From NCBI GenBank assembly GCA_001805695.1, contig MHGT01000005.1, positions 3,297 to 13,943 of the forward strand: a stretch of 10,647 nucleotides of DNA. Direction: 5' to 3'. Shown here in pieces: positions 1 through 9,800 of this stretch (within the stretch, counting starts at the first letter, position 1; every line of letters begins with the position of its first letter). This stretch comes from Omnitrophica WOR_2 bacterium RIFCSPHIGHO2_02_FULL_67_20 (lineage in GTDB: Bacteria; Omnitrophota; Gorgyraeia; Aquiviventales; Aquiviventaceae). The notes under the pieces were generated by a model that saw nothing but the letters and a program-made list of their open reading frames with translations, did no database searches and was not told the origin of the DNA. A program made the translations under genes and the position numbers.

Positions 1-821
1 GCCCGCGCCCCCTCGCTGGCGCCGCGGAGCACGAAGCTGAGCGACCCTTTGACCGGCTCGTAGCGCACCCCCTTCGTGGCGCCGTCGGACACCGTCAACC
101 GGCCGCCCAACGGGGTCAACGTCACGGCCAGCGCGCCGCTCGAGCCGAACGTCCGCCCGAACTGCACCTGGACGACCCCGCTGGACATCTGCATCTGCGG
201 ATCGAGCCGCTGGAGGGCCTCGTGGGCCTTGGTCCTGGTCGCGGCGTCCACGCCGCCTCGGGCATACGCGCGCTCAATGGCCCTCAGCGCCTGCGGGACC
301 GTCATGACCGCGGCGCGGAACTCGACGCGGCGATAGACGATCTCCTGACCAACGCCCAGCATGCCAAACAACAGCATGCGCGCCGGCTCGCCCACCGAGA
401 ACTCCACCGATTGGCCCGGATACCGATCGGGGTTCTTCGCCGCCCGGGTCGTCGCCGCCACGCGCACCGCGGTGTCCTCGATCCGCCCATCTCGATGGCG
501 CGTGATCTGCCACGTCACGACGGGCTGCTCCGGCAAGCGCGCCAATCCCTCGGCGACAAGATCTTTCGCCTGCCGCAGGCCGTCCCGGATCGCGTGCTGG
601 TCTTCCGGCTTCAGAGCAAGGAACTTCGGCGACCGCTCGAAATCTCGGCCGAAGACCTTCAGGTCAACGCCGGCCATCTCCTGCCGCATCCGCTTGGTGG
701 CGAACCCTTGGGCGTACTCGCCGAGCGAAGACGACAACTGTTTGAAGAAGCCGGCGAAGAATCGTTCGGCAGTCGAGGGTTCGTCCTCGCCGACGGCGGG
801 GTGCCGGGAGTCCTTCTGGTG
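1..821 (-). other. C-terminal-most visible segment of the giant CDS (soluble, unrecognised)
   Basis: After the last hydrophobic helix comes a charged stretch (HQKDSRHPAVGEDEPSTAER). Next are aromatic/amphipathic FFAGFFKQLSSSLGEYAQGF, a basic helical stretch ending near 545, a beta-like segment around VVTWQITRHRDGRIEDTAV (470-530), and a helical pair (VPQALRAIERAYARGGV). The stretch closes with strand-like FGRTFGSSGALAVTLTPL and LTVSDGATKG. No stop codon is reached, so the protein continues past the edge. I recognise no family. Confidence 0.6.
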
Positions 822-3800
822 GAGGAGGTAGCGGTCCACCAGCTTGCCGACGCCGGCGATGAACGCCCCCGTGCTGACGACCGCCAGCGCCAAGTAGCCG
901 TGCGAGATGCCGCTGATCCCCGCGAAGCCGGGCGGCGCATAGGCCTGCGTCTTCGTGGCGAACCGCTTGAAGACCGTCCCCAGCCCGAAGTCAATCAGAT
1001 AGACCGCGGTAAACTGGGTGATGACGTAGGCGCCGATCTGCGCCGCGACCGAGTCGGGCCCGCCGAGGACCTCCACCAGCTCGTCGTAGATGAAGCCGGT
1101 GATGATCGAGCGGGCGGTGTAGGTGACGAACGATTGGACGAGGGTCTTGGCCCACGCCGTGCCGAGTCCAGCCATCAATGCCTGCGAGAGCCCGTCTGTG
1201 AAGAGGGTGCTCCAGAACGCTCCGGGGTTCTGCACCACCCCCTGCGTCATGGCGGTCGCGCTGGAGCGGAAGACGGTGCTGAGCGCGCCGCGGAAACCCG
1301 AGGGAGCCGCCGCCGCACCCGCTTCAATGCCCCCTTTGGCCAGTCCGGACTCCACGCCGACCTCGCCGGTGTCCGCGCCGCCGCCCTGTGCCCCACCCTT
1401 CTGCCCCCCGCCCTGCGGCGCCCCCTCCAACGCCCCCATCACGCCGCCGATGGCGCCGGCGATCCCCACCTGCAGGAAATCAATCCGCCCTTCCAGGATC
1501 AACTGGCTCAGCATGCTGGAGAGCGCGGCCCTCATAGCGCCGTTGATGATCCCATCGAGGAGGGGTCCCAGCGCCTGCAGGCCTGGGATAAAACTGGTGA
1601 TAATGGACGAGACCCACTGCACGACGATCGAGATGATCCGCTCCGCGAACGAGGCCTTCCCCTGATAGATGATCTCGACCGAGCGCCGGAGCACCGACCC
1701 GTGAACGCCGTAGTCGGTGGTGTCCACAAACACGACCACCGGCTTCCATGTGACGAAGAGCCCGATGAATCCGCCGTGCTTCTCGCGCTGGACCTCGACG
1801 CTGTGGACGGTCGTCACCAACGTCCCGGCGTCGTCCACATGCGTCCGGGTCACGCTGAGGTTGCCGCGGCTGGTCTGGTTGAACGAGTTCGCGTAGACGG
1901 CGCCGTCGCGGGCGCTGACCGTCACCGACACCTGTCCCCCGACGTACGTCTTGGGCCCCCGCGGCGTGTTGATGATCGTGGTCTGGTCCACCGGGCGGCC
2001 GAGCTGGTCGTAGCGGATCGCCGAGCGATCGCTCCACTGCACCGACACTGACGTTTGGCCATTCTCGCCCACGGTCGCCGTCGCCTTGCCGGCGCTGAGC
2101 CGTTCGATCAGTCGCGCATCCCCCGGCAACAGCCAGGCCCGCTCGCTCTTCGTCAACTCCTTCAACGAGGGGTCGTTGACGCGGGGGACGGCGAGTTGGA
2201 GCCGGCCTTCCCGGTCCAGCACCGGGAACTTGTTCCGCAGCAGGTCGGCGTTCCCCAGCGCCAGCGGAGCGGCCGGTGTCGGCTGGTCCGGCGTCCCTCC
2301 AATCCCCAGCTCCGCCCGGCTCATCCCAAAGATCGAGGTCCCGTAAACCGCCTCCTGCCAGCCGGCCGTCACGATTGGCCTCGAGGGGTCGCGCAGGCGC
2401 GCCACCTGCGCGGTAGCCAGCGACGGAGTGTTCAACGGTTCAGCCGCGCCGTCGCTCGACCGCTGGGTCATGGAATGGGTGATCGAGAACGTCTTGACAT
2501 CCGACAGCGGGGAGACGTACTCGATATTGAACTCCCGCGCCCAACTGTAGGTGTTCCGCAGGATGCCGCCGCCGGCGTCCTGATCATCCGAGGGCCCGAC
2601 GTGGTCGCTGAACGCCTCGCGAGTGTGGGTGGTCAGCGCGGTGGGGCGGCCGTACGGGTCGTATTCTTGATAGGCGACGACGGTCAGAACGGTGCGGTTG
2701 GGATGCTTCGGGTCCGAGTCCTGCCACGCCGAATAGACACCGTCCGTCCCCCGCATCCGGTATAGGTCGCTCTGGAGGAAATCCACCACCAGGGCCGCCC
2801 GGCTCGTGCCCGGCAGGTACTGCGTCTCCAACCGCGAGAACTCCTGCCGCGTTTCCCGGCCGCTGACCCGCTCCCGCTCGATCTTCGTCAAGTCATAACG
2901 GGCCCGCTGGCCCTGGGTGTCCCCCGGCGCCGCGTTGAAGTAGCGGATGTTGGCGAACGTCTGTGCGATAGTGAGATCCGGCGCCGCGGAGGTGATAACC
3001 GTCTCGGTGTACCCCTTCGGCTTGCCGAGCTCGATCGCCTGCGCTCCATCTGGTGTGACGTCCGCGAGCGTCCAGTACTGCATCCCGCTGGTGGTAACGT
3101 CGCTCCAGGTGTGGTCCACGGCCGGCTGGCCGTATCGCGGCCAGTGGACCTCAGTGTCGGTGATCGTCCGGCTGCCGGCCAGCAACCCCTCGGGGGTGAA
3201 GAGGGTCTTGGCCGCCGTCTGCCATTGGGCCGCCTCCGCCTTGGCGGTGAGCGACCCGATCAGCGCCTGCCGGCGCGCGCCATCATGCTGTTCCACCTCT
3301 TGGCCGAGCAACGCGGCGGCGGCCGTCAGGAAATTGATCCAGGTGCCGTCGCGATAGATCTCCTCGAGCCCCGGAAGGAAGAGGCCGAAGCCCAAGGCGG
3401 CGTCAAAGTCGTACTCGTCGAAGATGAGGCGCTTGGCGGCCTTGATGACGACTTCTATCGCCTCTCCAACCTGACCGGAACTCCAGAGCGCCCAAATGCG
3501 CTGGAGCATCGGCGCCAACTGGGCCACCAACGCGGGCGGCATGGGGACTGACCCCTTCTGTTGGAATTGCCCATGATTCTGAGTCATCACGAACTCGATC
3601 GGGGCGTCTTTGAACGCCGCGATAAGGGCGTCTGCCTGTTGCTGGAACGGTGCGAGCGTCTGGGCCAGCGCGGCGAGCTCGGCCAGCTCAGTCGACACGG
3701 TCGCCGGATCCACGCCGGCCTTGACGAGGGCGCCGCGGAGCGCCGTCTGGGCGGTGGTCCGCGCCTCCGGCGTCGCGGCCGCCGCCATGGCGGTAAAGAG

Positions 3801-6800
3801 AGGGCCGAGATCCACCGGCGTCTCGCCGCCGGCCCGCCAGTGCGTGACGGTCCGGCGGGTCGAGGTGTCCGTCAACAGCAGTTGGGCCCTGGCGTCACTC
3901 CATGTCTTCTGGTCGGCCGCGAGCGCAGGGCCGCCCCATTGCGCCGCCGCGTCCCGCAGGTCCTTCGCAGCGGCCCGAGCGGCCGGCACCATGCGGGGAT
4001 CGTTCCGTTGATAGTCGTAGGGGAAGATGTCGAACGCCGCGATGAGATCGTCGTAGGCCACGTCCGCGCCGGGGGCATCGGTAAACCAGGCCCTCACGTA
4101 CTGCTCCAAGCGCTCCAAGACCTTCGGGATGAACCCGGATTCTCTGATCGCCGTCCAGTACGGCTCAGGCAGCGCAGACTCCAGCTGCTGTTTCTGTTTA
4201 TCGAAGATCGCCTGCACCGGGGCCGTGGCGCGGAACGTCTTGTACCGGGCATCGGCCTCCGCGAGGACCGCCTGGGGCGTGGTCGTGGACGCCGCCGGGT
4301 GGAAGTCGAACAAGCGCGACAGGGTGTCCCACGACCAGGAGGTATCGGTCTCCGTCACATCGGTCCATGACTCGATCAGCCGGCCCTGCGGCGTGTAGGC
4401 GGCCAGCGCCGCCTTCATGGCCGCGCCCCGCTCGGCCGGATTCGTCGGCGCCAGGTCCCACAGCACGTACTGGGAGAGTATCTGCGGGGCCTGGGCGGGG
4501 ACGCCGGGTTTATGGACGCGGTTCCCCATCGCATCCCGCCGGCTCGGGTCGCCGGCGTAGACGACGGTGCGGACATCTTTCCACGGCAGGGTGGTCAGAT
4601 CGGTGTAGTAGCGCAGTTCCTGCGACACCCACTGCTGGGGGCGGCCAAGGGTGTCGATGAGGAACGTCCGCCCCTCGATCGTGCCGGTGTACCCGGCGCC
4701 GAGGGCATCCCGGCCGACGATCTCCCACGGCGTCACGAGCCCAGCCGGCGGCTGGGCCTGCATCCCGAAGCGGGCGCGGTCCTGCAAAGTGATTCCCGTG
4801 GTGCGGGAGGCGGGCGCCGCCGGGTCCTTCAACCACACGCCCGGGGTGCGGTCCTGGGTCACGGCCAGGAGCAGGCCGGGGCGGGCGCGGTGGGTGGCGG
4901 GCGGCTCGGCCCGGAGCCGCGCCCATCGTTCGTTGGCCCGGTCGGCGAGATCCCCCCACAACCCCGTGGACTCCCAGAGCTGGAGCACGAGGCCGCGTGG
5001 GGCGACGGGATCATCCCATTTCGCCCCGCCCCCGCCAGGGCTGTTGTTGTTGTAGATCAGCCGCCAGAGTGCCTGGTACGCGGCGTCCTTTTCTGCCGTC
5101 GTTTTGGCCTGATAGGTCGTAGTGGTGGTGACGGCGGTCCACACTTCGCCCCAGGCCTTTTGAAGCGTGAAGCCGGCCGCCCACTCGGCCGGCTCCGGCC
5201 GGCCGGTGAACCAGCGCATCAGGTAGGCCTCGGCCTCCCCAAGGAATCGGTCGGCGATCGCCGCGCGCGCCGCCGGGGACGGCTCAAAGCTCGCCAACAG
5301 CCTCAGCAACCGACGGCGGAACTCGGCCAGGAATGCGGTCGGGGTGGGTACCAGGAACCGCGTGATGGTCTCCATGGCGGCGGCCCGAGCCGGCTCCGGC
5401 AGCGAAGCGACGGCTTGCTCCACCCCCTGCCGGTTCGGCGCATCCTCGGTCAGACGCGCCGTCTGCCAGGCGACGACCGCGGTGACCAGCGCGTCCATTT
5501 CTGTGAAGGTGATCGTCACGTTGGCCTGCTGGAGCGCGGCCGCGAGCGCCGCCTTGAACCGCACTCCGACATCCTGGGGGGTCATATCGCGGTACGTCTG
5601 GTACCGGGTGTCGGCCGAGGCCACATCATCAGCTTGTGCCTTGAGAACAGCTTGCTCTTGGGCTGTCAGAGGCCGAGTAAACGGCGCGGCGATCTGCGCG
5701 GCCGGCGTGCCGAGGCCGGTCAGGTAGCCGGCGGTGCCGAGCCGGAGAAGATCAGCGGCCGTTTCCTGACCGGTCGTGTACTGGAAGCGCAGGGCGGAGG
5801 TTTCCGTGTGGGAGTCGCCCAGCAGGCCGCGGGTGACACTGCCGCTCCAGACGACCAGCGGCCGCGGGGCCCCGTGGACCGAGGTCATAAACTGGACGTT
5901 GTAGGAGTTCCCGGTTGAGAAACCGGTGAGATCCTGCTGGCTCGTTTCGCTGAGGCTGACCCCGCCCAGGTAGAGGCCGGGGCGGAGCTGGCCGTCCTTC
6001 AGCAGGCGCGGCTGAACCGCCGCCCGATGGGTCCCCGGCACGAAGAACTCCTCCGGCCAGCGGGCCACATCGTCCGGCCAGGCCGTCATCGGATAGCCGC
6101 GGCCCGTGACGAAATCCTCGATCCTTTTCTTCAGGACAGGATCCGGCCCCGCCGCCTGCGAGCCAGGCAATTCCGTGCCGCGCGTGTAGGCATGCACCTG
6201 CAGCGCTTCGGTCCGGCCGCTGTTGCCGAGCAGATCGCTCGTCGTCGTGACCGTGCCGCCGAATTGCTCCTGCGGGCGGCCGCCCACCAGCCGGAACCGC
6301 GGCCCGGTCAGGCCGCGGGCGGTCAGCTCGGCGGAGGTCATTGGCCGGGTGACGCTGCGTTCGTGGAAGAAGCCCTCGGTCACCGAGTGGTTCGTCGCGA
6401 TGATCCCGGTCGCTGAGAGCACGGCGCGCACCTCGGGGGCCAGCACCAGGGCCGAGGGGATGTCCACCGTCTGCGACTCGACGCCGAGCAGGAGGCCGCG
6501 GCGCAGGTGGTACTGGCCATCGGCGCCCATCACCTTGAGCTGTTCCTTAACCTGCCCCTGCGCATCCAGGTAATCGCTGGTGGCCAACAGCTCGCCCAGG
6601 CGGGTCCAGTGGGTGCCGATCTTCACCGACTCGCGCGACGGTTTTTCCAAGCTCTCGCCGCGGCTGTAGGCGAGCGCCTGGAAGTTGACGCTGGTGGTCG
6701 CGCTCTGGTCCGCCCCGCGGACCCGCGTGACGGTCCAAATCCCCTCGGCCACCGGCCGGCCGTCAATAATCGCGTACGAGGAAGTGCTGCCGTCGGCCTT

Positions 6801-9800
6801 CAGCGATCGGCTGGTCGAGGTGGTAAGGTTCTCGAACAGGTCTCGGCTGATGCTCACCTGCCCGATGTCGGTGGCTCGCTCCGTCCCCACCACGACGGTG
6901 ACCGGTTCCTCCACCACCTGCTTGAGGAGGCCGCCGGCTTTCATCCGGCCCTGGGCATCGAAGAAGCGGCGCTCGTAATCTCCGTAGTTGGTGTGGGCAT
7001 ACTCAGAGGCCGGGTCGCCCTTGACCGAGTAGACGTAGCGCAGGGCCGATTTGCCCAGCGTGGACGTGCCGTCAGCCCCGTCGGTCCGGGTGGTCGTCAC
7101 GGCGCGATCCACCACCGACCGGCCGTTCAGGATCCGGTACTGGTTCTGGATCACCGAGGTGGAGCGGGTGCCGTCCCAGCTCTCGGCGTGGCTGACCGAG
7201 CCGGCCACCCGGCCGGTGGGCGCCCCCCATGGCGCCGGCAGTTCGCTCCGCCACTCGGCCGGGACCTCGGTGGAGGCGGTCACGCTCAACAGTAGATTGT
7301 CCCAGCGGAACGCGTAATCGCCCTGCCCTTCCTCATCGGTCCGCCACGCCCAGAACCGCCGGTCCGGCGTCGCGAGCCGGCCGTCGGGCCGCACGGTCAC
7401 GTAGTCGGTCGCCGCCCACAGGGGATCGCGTTCCTGGCCATTCAACCGCATGTCGCGGGAGGTGTACTGGTAGTTCAACGTTTCGAGCGTGCGGACCTCC
7501 GTCCCCTCAGCCGTTGTGGTGCGAGTGTCGGTCGCTTGACGAGTCACGACCGGCTGGAGGCGGCGGATCTCGTACTGCTGGGTCACTTGGCTGGTGGTCA
7601 CGTCGCCCGTCCAGCTCTGCGGCATCGTGGTGTTTTGTGTCTGCGTGTAGGTCTTGAGGAGCCCCTTCTTCGCGAAGCCGCGGTGGAGTGGATCGTCGTA
7701 GAGCGCCGCGCGGTCGGCGGCCGCCACCTGCGTCAGCGCGGCGAGCGCTTCCGCACCGGTCGTATATCCTAAGTCGGTCGTGATGCGGGTGTCCGGGGTC
7801 TGGCCGTCAAACTGGTCGGTCTTCGTCCGGCGGTCTTCGTGGGTCATCCGCGGGGTGTTGAACAGGATCATGAAGGTCTGCCGGATGCCGATCCCGGGCC
7901 TGTCGAACGTGCCGGTGCCTTTCAAGACGTCGACGCTGTAGCTCGAGGCCGTGAACGATTCCTCACGCTGCCACCCTTCGGTTATCGCGCTCAACAGAAG
8001 GCCGGGGGCGTCCAAGATCTTGTCGCCGTTCTTGTCGAACCGCGGCACGAACGTCGGCGACTGGCCGGGTGCGGTGATCACCAGGTCGGTGACGGCGCTC
8101 AGCGCCACCAGGGCCGCGAGCTCCGTGCCGTGGGAATACCGCCGGGTCTCCGTCATCTCCTGGTGGGAGGTGAAACCCTCGGCCGTGGTGGTGTCGGTCA
8201 CGGTCGTCAGGCGGGTTGGGCGGTAGAGCCCTTTGGCCTTCAACACCGGGTCGTAATCGTTCGCGGCCACCGTCTGGAAACTGACGCTGACGGTGCCGAA
8301 GAGGGACTTCGTCAGCGTCACCGTCGCCGTCTCCGTCCGCATCTGCTGATCGCGCGGATCCTTGAAGCTCACCGGTTTAAACTCGGTCTTCGTCATGCCC
8401 CACCGGTCGCCGCTCATCCCGAACGTCCGCTCCTCACGGCTGAGGGTTCGGGTCTCGGTGCCGTCCACCCCGAACGTCGTCTGGTCACGGGACTCGGTCT
8501 GCCGGGTCATGCGGGTGGTGGCCGGATCGTACTCCGCCCACACCTGGGTCATGGAGGTCGTCGGGGTCCCGGCCAACCCCATCGTGGTGGTGCGAGTCTC
8601 GGTGTAGGCCGGCAAATCGCGGCCCTTGGCCAGCGGCCGCAGCCAGTGGAACTGGTCGAGCATCCGCCCCATCATCGGCGTCGTCGAGCGGACCGCGCCG
8701 GTGATCGGTTCGCCGAAGGCCGTTTCCCCGGTGATCTGCGTCCCGCGGCGCTCGGCCGCGGTCGTCGTCCTGTCGCCGTCCCAGTCGAAACCGGCCTCCT
8801 GCGGCAGGTCCACCACGGCGAAGACCAAGCCGCTCACGTCGAGCGTGCGCCCGTCCCGGCTGAACGGCGCCTTGAGCTCCTTCTTGCCGTCCAGGTAGCC
8901 GCTGGCGCCCAGGAGTTGATAGATCGGCATGGCCCCCAGGGCCGCCGCCGCGCCGGCGCCCAGGTGCTCGTCATTCCAATAGTCGAGGACTCGAGCGCCG
9001 ATGTCCATCCCCTGCATCAAGTAGAGGTAGCGGATCTTGGACGTGCTGGTGGTGTGTGTGCCGCCTAGTTCGAGGGTGGTGGCCGTGGTGGTCAGCGTGT
9101 CCACCTGCTGGCGGCCGCCAATGATCCGATAGGTCGGCGTGGTCATCGTCTGGGTCGTCGTCCCGTCAATCCCGTCGGTCTGGGTCAGCGTCCCGGTGAT
9201 GCCCAACGCGGCGCGACCCGGTGCGCGATCCACCCACAACGGCCCGGGAACCCCCATCGCCTGCAGGGCCGCGTTGAGCTGTGCCACGGTCAGCGGGCGG
9301 CCCGGCTCTGTGCCGACCGGCAAGTCCTTGAGCGACGCCCGGACACCGGGCGTCACGGCCAACAGCAGATTGTCCTGCTTGAAGGTGAACGGATCGTCGT
9401 TCAAGCGGAACTCCGGCCTAAACTGCGGCCGGCCGTTCCTCAACACCGGCCGGCCCTGGAGATCGCGCACCAGGTAGTCGGTCCCGGCGAAGCGCGGGTC
9501 GTCCGACGTCAATCCCCGATGGGTGTATTGGTAGACCAGCGGCTCGACACTGCGGATCGTCGCCCCCTCGAACGTGGTGGTGCGGCTGACCGAGATCTGG
9601 CTGAGCAGGAGCGGCTGGGTGCCGTGGATCGCGTAGACCTGGTAGACGTCGGTCGCCGTGGATGAGCCGTCGAAGCCATCCGCGTGGGTGGACACGGTCG
9701 TCTGGTACGACGTGAGCAGACCCATGCGGGCGAACGTGGGGCGGTCCGGGTCCTCGTAGAGCGCCGGGGTCTTCCCACCGTCCCGGCGCTGCAGATCCAA

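Larger units (their letters stand above)
6228..8627 (-). repeat. Large tandem block, copy B (about 800 aa)
   Basis: This is the second copy of the block, following copy A directly. It keeps the order half modules, L3, half module, M3, L4, M4, and then carries an extra L-like/M pair (6900-6965 and M5) before ending in L5. That pair accounts for most of its greater length. A degenerate third start (TVTTTSDLLG, Leu codon at 6225-6227) resembles the RTTTSEDLAG and RTTTMGLAG starts of A and B, but the following sequence no longer aligns. The repeat array therefore seems to decay there. The end of copy B is placed at this point and is approximate. Confidence 0.8.

Noticed and set aside
222..2051. 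Long plus-strand open frame (609 codons).
   Set aside because: It is in exact codon register with the giant minus-strand gene. Its product is Arg/His/Gly/Pro-rich with no domain, as expected when GC-rich third positions keep the antisense frame free of stops.
1981..2663. A classical Rhs/YD toxin core.
   Set aside because: Only a few isolated YD-like turns are present. The dense array and the conserved end-of-core motif that precedes Rhs toxin tips were not seen.
3561..4370. Plus-strand open frame (269 codons).
   Set aside because: Antisense to the helical region of the giant CDS; Arg/Gly/Leu-rich shadow with no recognisable domain.
5041..5055. Short trinucleotide repeat (tgttgttgttg) as a microsatellite or phase-variation tract.
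   Set aside because: It encodes only three Asn codons in a row in frame. It is too short to be a slippage hotspot, and triplet changes would not shift the frame.
4512..5918. Plus-strand open frame (468 codons).
   Set aside because: Same register-aligned antisense shadow, basic low-complexity product, and it lies over continuous coding sequence with recognisable repeats.
7839..9068. Plus-strand open frame (409 codons).
   Set aside because: It lies antisense to the M/L modules, whose copy-to-copy conservation follows the minus-strand protein. The plus-strand product shows no protein-like features.
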